NCBI GenBank assembly: GCA_029531795.1
Contig: JAPEIS010000002.1
Coordinates: forward strand, 2,170,001 to 2,234,000
Direction: 5' to 3'
Source: Sclerotinia nivalis
Lineage: Eukaryota; Ascomycota; Leotiomycetes; Helotiales; Sclerotiniaceae
Length of the DNA stretch: 64,000 nt
A model generated the notes under the pieces. The model was not told the origin of the DNA. It was given only the letters and a program-made list of their open reading frames with translations, and ran no database searches. Position numbers and translations under genes: made by a program. This document shows, one piece after another, positions 13,471 through 22,851 of this stretch (the first letter of the stretch is position 1; each line of letters begins with the position of its first letter).

Positions 13471-13482
13471 GGTTATGAGCCC
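13471..13482 (+). promoter_or_regulatory. Primer-binding site, initiator tRNA-Met half-molecule type
   Basis: GGTTATGAGCCC directly abuts the 5' LTR. It is complementary to the anticodon arm of eukaryotic initiator tRNA-Met (GGGCUCAUAACC, containing the CAU anticodon), not to the tRNA 3' end. This matches the priming mode of Drosophila copia and some fungal copia elements, in which a 5' half of initiator tRNA-Met is the primer. The bases after position 13482 do not clearly extend the match. Confidence 0.75.
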
Positions 13483-13956
13483 GGCTAGTCAAATACTAGC
13501 TTAAAAAGGGGTACTAGCTCGATTCAAAGCTATAATATTATAGCTATTGAGCTGTCGAATATCACTATATCGATATAATATCAATATCATATTGAATTAT
13601 TATCGAAATATACTAAAATAAACCCTGAGGCCTGCGTCCCTGAAGCTAAACCTAATTGAGTGAATAAAATTAGGTCCCTAGACGATATATTTAAGCTATA
13701 CGCTACCCATAGCGGGTGATATATCAATTTCTTCATACCAAGGTGCCCTAGCTTATTTAGGCTTTATTTTATAAAGTTTAAAATAAAGATCTAATTTAAG
13801 AGGTGGCTGGTTTATTATACCGAAATCGATCTAATTTCGATATTAAATCGAATCACTATCGAATTCCATTCAAATTTTAATACTAAATTCATCAAAATTA
13901 GTATTAATACTATACTAGATTAAAAGTCCATATAGCTTACATATAAAAGCTTAAAA
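13483..13956 (+). other. Retrotransposon leader between primer-binding site and gag
   Basis: About 470 bp of AT-rich untranslated leader with short tandem and palindromic AT motifs (for example around 13540-13620). No ORF is evident. It probably includes packaging or dimerisation signals, but none can be identified by eye. Confidence 0.6.
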
Positions 13957-14829
13957 ATGGCTTCTGGTATAACTTTTAAAGGAGAACCCTTAAAAGGGAG
14001 GTCTAATTATATTGAATGGATAAATAAGGCTAAATTATACCTCGAAATTAATGGTTTTATGCCTTATATCGATGGATCCGAAACGCCTCCAAATAAATCA
14101 TTATATGTAAATGATAAAGGAGAGCCTTATACCCCAGAATTGGCTATTAAATTCAATGAAAAAGCTTCCGAATATCTTCGAAATGAAAAGAGAGCTTTAG
14201 GAGCTATTAAATCTATAATTAGCTTCGAATTAGTCGAAAGATTTAAGGATAAAACTACGGCTAAAACTCTCTGGGAAGCTATTAATAAAATATTCGGAGA
14301 ATCTTCACTAGAACTAATGGGGAGATATCTGAATAAACTAATAGAATCCAATTATAATAGTTCTGATGATATGGATGATTATACTAATTCTATTCAATCA
14401 TCGTATAACTATTTAAAATCAATGAAATACGAAATTCCGAAGGCTTTTATAGCATGGTTTCTTTTTAGAGGCCTACCTAGTTCTTTCGATGGTTTTGCCT
14501 CTAGAAAATACGAAGAATTAGCTAAGGAGCTAGCTAATAATGACAACAATATTGATTTAGATAATTTATTTTCTGAATTAATATCTGAAGAGGCTAGAAT
14601 GAAATCTAATACAGATTTCAATGCAAATAAGGCTAGCTTTAAAAATAAGAATAAAACTCCTTATTGTAGTCATTGCCGAAAGAAGGGTCATTTAGAATCA
14701 AAATGCTTCATTAAATACCCTGAATTAAAGAATAATAAGGGTGCTAATAATAAGCAATCTAATTCTAATTCAAATTCGAATTCGAATAATGATTCGAGCA
14801 AAAAGAACCCTCTTCAAACAAACAGTTAA
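13957..14829 (+). CDS. gag: Copia Gag protein, 290 aa
   Basis: Structural capsid and nucleocapsid protein of the element. The N-terminal part begins with a FKGEPLKGRSNYIEWINKA segment typical of the copia gag N-terminal region (residues 5-30), followed by the central UBN2-type helical domain with a GLPSSFDGF motif. A single CCHC zinc knuckle, CSHCRKKGHLESKC, lies near residues 237-250 and binds RNA. The C-terminus is Asn/Ser-rich low complexity. The stop TAA overlaps the pol ATG by one base (TAATG). The ORF is intact. Confidence 0.9.
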   Translation: MASGITFKGEPLKGRSNYIEWINKAKLYLEINGFMPYIDGSETPPNKSLYVNDKGEPYTPELAIKFNEKASEYLRNEKRALGAIKSIISFELVERFKDKTTAKTLWEAINKIFGESSLELMGRYLNKLIESNYNSSDDMDDYTNSIQSSYNYLKSMKYEIPKAFIAWFLFRGLPSSFDGFASRKYEELAKELANNDNNIDLDNLFSELISEEARMKSNTDFNANKASFKNKNKTPYCSHCRKKGHLESKCFIKYPELKNNKGANNKQSNSNSNSNSNNDSSKKNPLQTNS

Positions 14830-17036
14830 TGACTGTGAATCATAATATCGGAATAGCTAATTTAGCTAATATTTCGAAATATAAATTCATATTAGATTCC
14901 GGTGCCACAGAACATTATTGCCCTAATAAAGAATGGTTTATTAATTATAAACCATTAAAGAATCATTGTATCACTGTAGCTAGTGGTGAAAACGTCTCAA
15001 TCGAAGGAATAGGCGATATTCCTATTATTATTAATAATAATTCAGAGGTGATTATTCAAGGGGTATATTATATACCCAAATTAGCTACAACCTTAATTAG
15101 TACGAATAAAATAGCTACTAGAGGTTGGGCTAGTCATATTATCCCTCCTGGAGACAAAATCAACCTAGTTCATAAAGGGTATAATATTAAAACCACAGCT
15201 CCTTGGATCAATAATGCTTATTATTTAGATTTTAAAATAAACTCTAAATATATCGAAAGCATTAATACCAATAACAGCTCTGAATTCGAAGAAGAACCAG
15301 AGCTATTAGCCAATAAAATCGATTTGAATCTAATGCATAAGAGATTAGGTCATATCAATAAGGATCATCTCATCAAATCCTTAAATATTAAATCAGAAGA
15401 TAATATATCTGATTTAAATACATGCGAACCATGTAAATTCGGCAAATTCCATCAAATAATAAGCCGAGAACCTTCTGAAATACCTCCTATATCGAATAAA
15501 TTCGAAAAATTCAGCCTTGATATTGCAGGGCCCTTTCGAATTACAGGAATTAAAGGTGAAAAATACTTTTTAACCTTTACGGAATGGGCTACTAGAGCTA
15601 TTTGGGTATATCCCATTAAATTCAAATCACAAGCCTACGATATTCTAATAGAGTTTTATAATCTAATTAAAACTCAGTTTAAAATTAACATTAAAATATT
15701 AAGACTAGATAATGCTCTAGAGTTTTTATCGAATAAATGGTCTATTTTCATCAAAAATCACGGGATTATTTCAGAGTATATAAGCCCGTATACGCATTCC
15801 CAAAATGGAATAGCTGAGGTATTAAATAGATATATAATCGAAAGATTATTATGTCTAATTAAAGAAAAAGATATTCCTCTTTTTCTATGGCCTTATCTAA
15901 TTCAGGCTATAGCCCATATCAAGAATAGAACCTATAATAGTTCTATTAAATCATCACCTTTCGAATTGATATATAATAAGAAACCTAATCTAGATTACAT
16001 AAAAATACTAGGTTCACTCACTTATATATTGAATAACAAAGAAATTCGAAAAGGGAAAATGGATTTTAGGGCTCGAAAAGGTATATTAGTAGGTTTTGAA
16101 TCCTCTAATAACTTTCTAATATATATCCCTGCAATAAAAAGAGTGATTAGTGCAAGGGATGTTGATATTCAGGAGAATTTAAAATATTCCGATGAATATA
16201 AAAATCAGGATTTAAATATTTTGGAAGAAGAAAGCCCTGATTTCGAACCTATTAATACTATAAGTCAAGAAGAAGAAAATTCAACTTCAATTATAGTAGA
16301 AACCCCTACTCCTGAAAGGGAAATAGTCGAAATATCCGACGAATCAGAGCTTTCGGATGTTGAAATCAAAGAAAACTCTTTCGAAAAACCCGAAATTCGA
16401 ACCTCTAAACGAATTAGAGGTCTAGAACCTGAAAATAAAGGCTTTTCATATGATCATAAAGGTGTGTCATACTATGGTCTAGCTTTTTCGGGGTATTTTA
16501 ATTCGATCAATAAGCGGGTGAAACTCGAAATCGACGACGAAAATTCGAAAAACCTTCAATTAGCCTTCGATATTCGGCTTAATAATAACAACAAAATCAT
16601 TATTAAAAAGCCTGATCATATATTGACCGAACCAAAATCCTATAAAGAAGCAATTAGCTCACCGGAGAAAGAATATTGGCTAAAAGCTATGGACTACGAA
16701 ATAAATACCCTTGAATTGAATAAAACCTGGGATATTATTAATAATCCAAATAACAATAAAACCCTTAAAACTAGATGGGTTTATAAAATAAAGGATTTGG
16801 GTGATTTCATCGAATTCAAAGCTAGATTCGTAGCTAAAGGATTCGAGCAATTATACGGATTAGACTATATTGATACCCATGCATCCGTAGTTAAATCGAT
16901 GGCTTGGAAGCTATTATTCGTATTAGCTCTCCAAAATGATTGGCTAATTCATAAAATCGATATGGTATTAGCTTTTGCTCAAGGCAATATCGATACACCT
17001 CTGATCTTAACCCTCCTGAAGGCTTTAATGAATTAA
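14829..17036 (+). CDS. pol: Copia Pol, 5' part: protease, integrase, start of reverse transcriptase
   Basis: 735-codon ORF. Domains in order: aspartic protease with LDSGATEHY (catalytic Asp at residue 23); GAG-pre-integrase HHCC zinc region (LMHKRLGH ... CEPCKFGK); integrase core with DIAGPF, RLDNALEF and a GIAEVLNR catalytic-Glu segment, the D,D35E arrangement; an acidic linker; then the reverse-transcriptase N-terminus (RWVYKIKD, FKARFVAKGFEQ, DYIDTHASVVK, IDMVLAFAQG). The frame ends at 17036 through a -1 frame change near 17000; from about 17006 the conserved reverse-transcriptase sequence continues in the frame one base earlier. Copia Pol is normally one ORF, so this is a lesion or a sequencing error. 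Confidence 0.9.
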   Translation: MTVNHNIGIANLANISKYKFILDSGATEHYCPNKEWFINYKPLKNHCITVASGENVSIEGIGDIPIIINNNSEVIIQGVYYIPKLATTLISTNKIATRGWASHIIPPGDKINLVHKGYNIKTTAPWINNAYYLDFKINSKYIESINTNNSSEFEEEPELLANKIDLNLMHKRLGHINKDHLIKSLNIKSEDNISDLNTCEPCKFGKFHQIISREPSEIPPISNKFEKFSLDIAGPFRITGIKGEKYFLTFTEWATRAIWVYPIKFKSQAYDILIEFYNLIKTQFKINIKILRLDNALEFLSNKWSIFIKNHGIISEYISPYTHSQNGIAEVLNRYIIERLLCLIKEKDIPLFLWPYLIQAIAHIKNRTYNSSIKSSPFELIYNKKPNLDYIKILGSLTYILNNKEIRKGKMDFRARKGILVGFESSNNFLIYIPAIKRVISARDVDIQENLKYSDEYKNQDLNILEEESPDFEPINTISQEEENSTSIIVETPTPEREIVEISDESELSDVEIKENSFEKPEIRTSKRIRGLEPENKGFSYDHKGVSYYGLAFSGYFNSINKRVKLEIDDENSKNLQLAFDIRLNNNNKIIIKKPDHILTEPKSYKEAISSPEKEYWLKAMDYEINTLELNKTWDIINNPNNNKTLKTRWVYKIKDLGDFIEFKARFVAKGFEQLYGLDYIDTHASVVKSMAWKLLFVLALQNDWLIHKIDMVLAFAQGNIDTPLILTLLKALMN

Positions 17037-18145
17037 ATAATAAAGCTTTAAAATTAAATAAGGCTTTATACGGTCTAAAACAATCGGCTCGAATCTGGTA
17101 TTATACCTTAAAAGACATTCTAAACAAATTAGATTTCAATAATCTAATCACTGAAGAATGTATTTTTATCAATAAGAATAAGAATATCATTCTCAGTATA
17201 TACGTCGATGATATAGCTATTATAGCTCCAAATCAAGAGATTATTAATGAATTCATTAGTAATCTTAAAAAGCATTTCGATTTAAAAGATCTAGGGCCTA
17301 TTAAAGACTATTTAGGCATTCAAATCGAAAGAAAAGCCGACTGTTTAAAGCTACACCAATCAGAACACACCAAAAAGATATTAGCTAGATTCGGAATGCT
17401 AGATTCACACCCTGTTTCCACTCCAATGGATCCGAAAATAAAGCTTTACTATAATAAAGAAAAAGCTAATAATAAGGATATAAAATTATATCAAGAAATT
17501 ATTGGTTCTTTATTATATTTATCACTTGGAACTAGATTAGATATAGCTTTTCACGTCGGTAGATTAGCTAGTTTCTCGTCCAATCCTAGCTCTATACATC
17601 TCCAAGCCGCAAAAAGAATACTACGATATTTAAGAGGTACTATTAATAAAGGTACTAATTATAAACGCAATAATAACCCTTATATTAAAGGTTATTGTGA
17701 TTCGGATTATGGGGGTGATGTTAATACGTATAAATCAACTAGCGGATACGTATTTACACTAGCAGAAGGGCCTATTAGTTGGAAATCTAAACTACAATCA
17801 GTAGTAGCTCAATCAACTTCAGAGGCTGAATTTATAGCTATTAATATTGCAGCTAAAGAGGCTATATATATTAAAAAGCTATTAAAAGAACTCAATCTGT
17901 ATAAACAAGATAAATTCCCACTATATACAGATAATCAAGCCGCGCTAGCACTTGCTAAAAACCCTATATTTCACGAAAGAAGCAAGCATATAGCAATACG
18001 GTTTTACTATATTAGAGATATTATAAATTCAGGTGATTTAGATCTAATTTATATATCTACTAATGATCAAAAAGCCGATGGCCTTACTAAGCCATTAGCT
18101 CGAATTAAATTAATCGAATTCTTAAAACAGATTAATTTATATTAA
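17006..18145 (+). pseudogene. pol: Copia Pol, 3' part: reverse transcriptase palm and RNase H, out of frame
   Basis: 380-codon continuation of Pol in the -1 frame with no start of its own. It contains the ALYGLKQSAR motif, the YVDD active site at 17201-17212, the DLGPIKDYLGI segment, a TPMDPK region and a complete RNase H domain (GYCDSDYGGD, STSEAEF, LYTDNQAALAL, HIAIRFYYIRD, KADGLTKPL). The catalytic residues are all present. It can be translated with the 5' part only if the frame change near 17000 is bypassed. Without that, the element cannot make reverse transcriptase, although its protease and integrase remain intact. Confidence 0.85.
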
Positions 18146-18173
18146 TATTATTAAAATATTTAATACACTTATT

Positions 18174-18182
18174 ATGGGGGTG
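18174..18182 (+). promoter_or_regulatory. Polypurine tract
   Basis: A short G-rich purine run (TGGGGGTG) directly before the 3' LTR, the expected place for the plus-strand primer. It is short and contains pyrimidines at its edges, so the exact limits are uncertain. Confidence 0.6.
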
Positions 18183-18712
18183 TGTGAGAATTCCTAATAA
18201 GTTATTAAAACACTTAATAATATTTACCGAACCAATAGTTATATGATCACGTGATATATTAATAATATGATTTCATATTATTAAATTTTATTATTATATA
18301 AAATTTCGATCATATATCATATCAGAATGATTTATAATGGAATAGAATGAAATGGAAGCATATAGAATTTTCTTATTCTCAGATTGAATACTATTGGTTA
18401 TTATTTCCTTTTATTATATAAAATGATTCTATAAGATTCGATTTAAATCGATCTTATTTATAATCATAGAATAGTGTAGAATCTCATTAAAATCTATAAA
18501 TACGAAGATCTTCTTCAAAGAATTCTTCGAAAAAATAAGCAGATAAAAAATTCAATATTCAATATATATATAATTCTGACTTCAATATTCTATTGTTCAT
18601 ATATTCGATCACTCCTAAGCTAAATACGACTAAGTCTTCCACTATTATAATAAATAATATTATAGTATTATTATTATATTATTTATTATTATCCGATCAA
18701 CCTCCTACGAGA
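18183..18712 (+). repeat. 3' LTR (530 bp)
   Basis: Direct copy of 12941-13470, preceded by a short G-rich purine tract and followed by the target duplication ATGTT and the rest of pol eta. Its TATAAATA box (18495-18502) points into the C-terminal half of rad30. Confidence 0.93.
18495..18502 (+). promoter_or_regulatory. TATA box in 3' LTR pointing into rad30
   Basis: TATAAATA, the copy of the box at 13253. A transcript from here would cross the right LTR edge into the C-terminal half of pol eta. No ATG occurs between the box and 18713. Confidence 0.5.
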
Positions 18713-18717
18713 ATGTT
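18713..18717. repeat. Target-site duplication, right copy (ATGTT)
   Basis: Matches 12936-12940. It places an ATG directly after the 3' LTR, in frame with the remaining pol eta codons. Confidence 0.9.
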
Positions 18718-19624
18718 ATCTGCAAAATCATTCCGACCTAGCATCAACACCCCCGAGCAGGCTAACAGGTGGCTCCGCATTTTCGCGGCGGATATACATT
18801 CCCGTTTAGTAGAAGAGGGAGTTCTAGAGAACAAGAGACGACCCAAGACAATCAATTTGCATCACAGACATGGTGCCCAAACCAAATCCCGACAAGCACC
18901 AATACCGCAGGGAAAGAAAATGGATGAGACGCTCCTTTTCGAACTAGCCAAGACCCTTCTAAACCAAATCATGCTTGATGGAAGAGTATGGCCATGTTCA
19001 AATTTGAGTCTAAGTGTTGGGGGGTTTGAGGATGGGGTGAGCGGTAATATGGGTATTGGGGCGTTTTTAGTCAAAGGAGACGAAGCCAAAACTACGAAAA
19101 AGGCAGTTTTGCGAGACGCGACCGCCATTTTATCTGCGGAGAGATCCGAAAAGAGACGTCGTGCAGGTGATGCAGGAATCCAAAAATTCTTCGTCAAGAC
19201 AGATAGTGTTGAAGAGCACGACGATGATTTTGGCGGTGAGCAGAGTTTACCCGGATCACGCATGATCTGTGAGGAAAAGGGGCCTTCGTCCCCCACTGTA
19301 GATTTCAAGGCTGCATTTTCACCCCAGGGGGATGAGGCGAGCAGAAAGTCAGAAACATCGGTCGGCCTCTCGGCCTTAAAACAACCACAGATCACAGACT
19401 TTTTATGCAGCCGTTGCAATCAGGCTCTGGATTGTGCGGAGGCATTTCAGAGCCATCAAGATTGGCATTTTGCCAAAGATCTCCAGAATGAGGATCGTTT
19501 GAGGCGTACATCACCAGCTCCTGCCACTTCCTCCAGCAACAAAAGGGGTGTCACATCAAAGAAACGAGGCAATGGTCGTGGAGGCCGAGCGGAGAAAGGA
19601 CAAAGTAAATTGACATTTGGATGA
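18713..19624 (+). CDS. rad30: Pol eta C-terminal fragment (little finger, UBZ, PIP) downstream of the 3' LTR
   Basis: 303-codon ORF that starts with the ATG of the right-hand target duplication and runs in the native pol eta frame to TGA. It contains the little-finger domain (KSFRPSINTPEQANRW onward), an acidic and basic linker, the IQKFF motif, the C2H2 UBZ finger (CSRC...H...H) and the final PIP box. It lacks all polymerase catalytic residues. The LTR sequence between the TATAAATA at 18495 and this ATG contains no other ATG, so an LTR-initiated transcript would start translation here. Whether it is expressed is inference; if so, it could bind ubiquitinated PCNA without polymerase activity. 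Confidence 0.6.
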   Translation: MLSAKSFRPSINTPEQANRWLRIFAADIHSRLVEEGVLENKRRPKTINLHHRHGAQTKSRQAPIPQGKKMDETLLFELAKTLLNQIMLDGRVWPCSNLSLSVGGFEDGVSGNMGIGAFLVKGDEAKTTKKAVLRDATAILSAERSEKRRRAGDAGIQKFFVKTDSVEEHDDDFGGEQSLPGSRMICEEKGPSSPTVDFKAAFSPQGDEASRKSETSVGLSALKQPQITDFLCSRCNQALDCAEAFQSHQDWHFAKDLQNEDRLRRTSPAPATSSSNKRGVTSKKRGNGRGGRAEKGQSKLTFG

Positions 19625-22600
19625 TTAAAACAAATGAAACTATTCTCACCGACAGTGCTCTCACCCTATCCTGATGTGCCACACGATACTTTTTATCTTG
19701 CAGACTGGCGCCGAGATTTTACCAGTCGTGCTGATGGGCCGACCCTACGGGTCCCGAAAGACGGCCATTTTATGCGCGAACCATGTTCCGATATACTGTG
19801 CGACTGGAGCAATGTGCTCACCGGGATTGCCAATCCTTGGATGCAACATGATGTCCGGAAGTACAAATACAATATTTGCGATACGAGTTCCGTTGGACAA
19901 TGGAATCTGCAGAAACTTCTTTTTGTACTGTCGAAGGTACGAGTAACGCAACAATGATCATTACTGCAATATAATTCCTTCTAGAGGTTCAGCTGGAGCC
20001 AGCCACCCGGCCGTGACTCTCGCCCTACGAATGATAGGCAGGTTTGCCATGGATCCAGACTATCAGATTTTTGCAAGCAACTCTCGTACTTGGATCTTCA
20101 GGAGGGTCATGCGCGATATGGAAAGCATCAAGAACAATAGTTGTCTCACCCAGGTATGAAGCGATGGTATATGGATGAGATGGAGACATGCCGCTAGCCC
20201 TACCACATTTGAGTCTTTCGCCTCCCGTCAGACATTCTGATCGGCAAAGTACATCATCAACTGGACATATACAGTAAGACGCAGAAAAATCCAGAGCTTC
20301 GTGCTTGTGGGAAGAACTAAAACAACAAAAATATATTGATTGTCGGATTATCGGTAGGTCTACACAATCTACAAACGCCAGCCGCATGAGTTTGTTGTCA
20401 ATATGCCTTAGATTAATCCATGTTTAAAAGTGTATGATGGCTTCTCAATGGACGCATGAAAATGAGATTTTAATGGCTGTGAACCTGTACATGAGGTTTG
20501 TATGGATTAGGCATCATTTGGCTGCGTTAGGCTGGGATGCATCAATACCCAACCCGATTGATTTCGCGCCACAAAAAAATCACAGACCACCGAAGCACCA
20601 AGACCACAACCTTGCCAACAAAACTGCAGGAATCACTGGCTGCCCTTCGCTTTCCTGGATCCCTTCACAATCACCAGTTCCTGTTCGTTCGTGAAAGTTG
20701 AAAGTTGTTCTGTTGTGTAATTCGAGATTCGGTATCGGGGGTCGAATGTCATATCTACAATTTTTGTTTCCCTAACTAGCAGATTGAGATATTGATGTGA
20801 CATTACAATACATACTGCGCACAACATCTGTGGGTGGGCATAGCATAGCATATTCATGTAAGGTCAAGGTAGGTGAAAGGTCTTGATACAGATTTGACAA
20901 GAAGAATTTGGTCAAATGGGAACCTCGGCGTCGCTCATTACAGGATGGATATTCTCCTCTAATGTACTCACGCGTCATCCTCGATCACTTTACACACCAT
21001 TGTACCATCTCTTTCCACACTTTTCCGCTGTAGTAGCAAGGAAAGAAGTTCCACTTTCTGGCAAAGTCGGCGAGGCCACATTCCCCAGAACCCAGAATTT
21101 ACGTTGGGTCGTTGGTCGTAGGACCGAATCATGATGAAACTGTAATGTGATAGACCGATTTGAACCTGGATTGACCCAATAGTTCAGGCTTGAAAGATTC
21201 AAGATTCAAGATTGTGATGGGTTGATGGATCGATGGGCTGATGATAGGGTGAGATGTCAATTGTTTGAGAAGTTTTCTAATAAGTATACCCAAAGAATGC
21301 CCTTAACATGAAGAAGGTTTTGGTCTGAGTTTTTTAATGATTTATGTCTTCAATTTTCACTGCACTTCGGGTGTGAAGATATGAAAGACTCTTGAAACTT
21401 GAACAATACGAAAATATAATCTATAATTGACATAATTAAGTACTTTGACTTCCTACCTACACCAATCTATAAGGAGGCATATCTATTTATCTCTATATCT
21501 ATATCAATATTTTATACTTGTACCTACTTAGTACTTGAACCTACCTACTTACTTTTATTCAAGCCGTCATATCTGATGTTGTTATTGTTGCTGTTGCCCT
21601 CGCTATCTTGAACCTTACCTTATCGGCAACTTGTCGACTTCTTTTGTTAATCAAGCCTCCCTTCACATACGAATTTACGAAAAGTTTACTGGTAACCTCG
21701 AAGAGATCCCAAAAGCAGGCTCGCTCGCACTTCCCACATTCGATTTACCATTACGCCTACTGTTCGTCATTTCCCGCTTACAGTTACTTATTCCTTATCT
21801 GACTACAAGAACAAGAATTTGGTATTTTTGATTGCATCAATCCATCGATCGCATCAATATTAATTGCCTCTAAATAACCAAGAAAAGGAAAAGGCTTCCG
21901 GCTCTTCTTCTTTCCCTTCTTCGTCTTCTTCATCTTCTTCCTTATCAACAATAAAGTTTCGATATTTCGATATTTTTCTTAAATATTAAATATTAGAGGC
22001 GTCATCACATCATCCATAAAAAAAATCATTTGAAAAGCTTTTTCCCGTCCAAAAACAGAATAAGCATAATCCATCCCATCCCATCACAAAACATCACAAA
22101 ACCTTTTCAGTATCCACACATTTCACAACAACCCGGTTATTATTCAATTAATTCAACTATTTGCGCTGGTTGGGTGTCAGAGTATAAAAGCGGCCATTTA
22201 AACCATTGCACCATTCCTAAACGGATATTCAGCTACAGGGGCTAAAAAGACCACCCCAGCCTTTCCTCGCTTTGCCACTTCTTCCACTCTTCCATTCACC
22301 GTCTTCTCTGCTCAAACCTTTTCTTGTGCCTTCAAAAACGAGACCATCAGCACACAAGGAGAGGGAAAAAAAAAAAAAACGCCAGCTCAGAGAAACATCC
22401 CAGAACATCCCAGCTATTATTCATCTAAGAGGCTCAGCTTATTCGTTGCCTCTTTTTTTGAGTACGAACTTCATATTACACGACATTAACCTGCTTCCGC
22501 GTCTTCTGCGTTACCACACATTTGGATTGGACAGGACCTTTTCACTCTCACACCCTCTTCTCACGCGCCTTCCTAAGTTACTCAGGACCAACCGGTTTTC

Positions 22601-22851
22601 TTCTTACTTCCATAGGATTACTTCTTTCTCGAGGCTCCCGCCCCAAAACCCCCGGATATTGAGAGAAAGTTTTCCACTTACTCCATACAGGATTTCTTCT
22701 GGGCCATTTTCTGACTCCCCAATTTGTCGCCAGTTATTCTGTGTGGTACCACAGTTATTCCCTAGGCTGACTTGTGTGACTTGCATTGCCAAATCTCCAT
22801 CTTTGGTTCTTCTCTTTCTCTTCCTACCACCTTTTTTCCTGGATTACCATC
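19625..22851. other. Intergenic region between rad30 and the gene at 22852
   Basis: 3.2 kb without a supported gene. A coding-like stretch at 19634-19957 is open in two plus frames and partly on the minus strand, and matches no family I know. The part after 21200 is pyrimidine-rich and AT-rich with CTTC runs, as in long 5' leaders and promoters of moulds. A TATAAAAG box at 22183 probably serves the next gene. Confidence 0.5.
22183..22190 (+). promoter_or_regulatory. TATA box candidate (TATAAAAG)
   Basis: Perfect TATAAAAG within GAGTATAAAAGCGGCC, 662 bases before the ATG at 22852. If used, it implies a long CT-rich 5' leader. The position is otherwise unsupported. Confidence 0.3.

Larger units (their letters stand above)
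12941..18712 (+). mobile_element. Ty1/copia LTR retrotransposon, 5,772 bp, inserted in rad30
   Basis: Complete copia-type element in the same orientation as its host gene. In order: 530-bp LTR, primer-binding site, AT-rich leader, gag with one zinc knuckle, pol with protease, integrase, reverse transcriptase and RNase H, purine tract, and second 530-bp LTR. Integrase before reverse transcriptase defines copia rather than gypsy. It is flanked by the direct repeat ATGTT. The two LTRs appear identical on reading, so insertion is recent. The base composition is far more AT-rich than the flanking host exons, yet gag and most of pol are open, which argues against RIP as the cause. One frameshift at about 17000 interrupts pol. 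Confidence 0.95.
11757..19624 (+). pseudogene. rad30: DNA polymerase eta (Rad30), disrupted by a copia retrotransposon
   Basis: Y-family translesion polymerase that copies past UV photoproducts. Coding parts are 11757-11980, an 80-nt GT-AG intron, then 12062-12940, resuming at 18718-19624 once the element and one target duplication are disregarded. The frame is kept exactly across that junction and would encode 669 aa, a normal length for fungal pol eta. Visible parts: catalytic metal motif DLDAFYA (residues 49-54), second catalytic motif SVDE (167-170), thumb HhH region before residue 360, little finger from about 370 to 470, an IQKFF PIP-like motif near 522-526, a UBZ3-type zinc finger (C598, C601, H614, H618) and a terminal PIP box, QSKLTFG. 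The insertion lies between thumb and little finger. No other lesion is seen, so the disruption appears recent. Confidence 0.9.

Noticed and set aside
19634..19957. Possible small gene after rad30
   Set aside because: Overlapping frames on both strands are open to similar lengths, and none has recognisable motifs or a splice partner.
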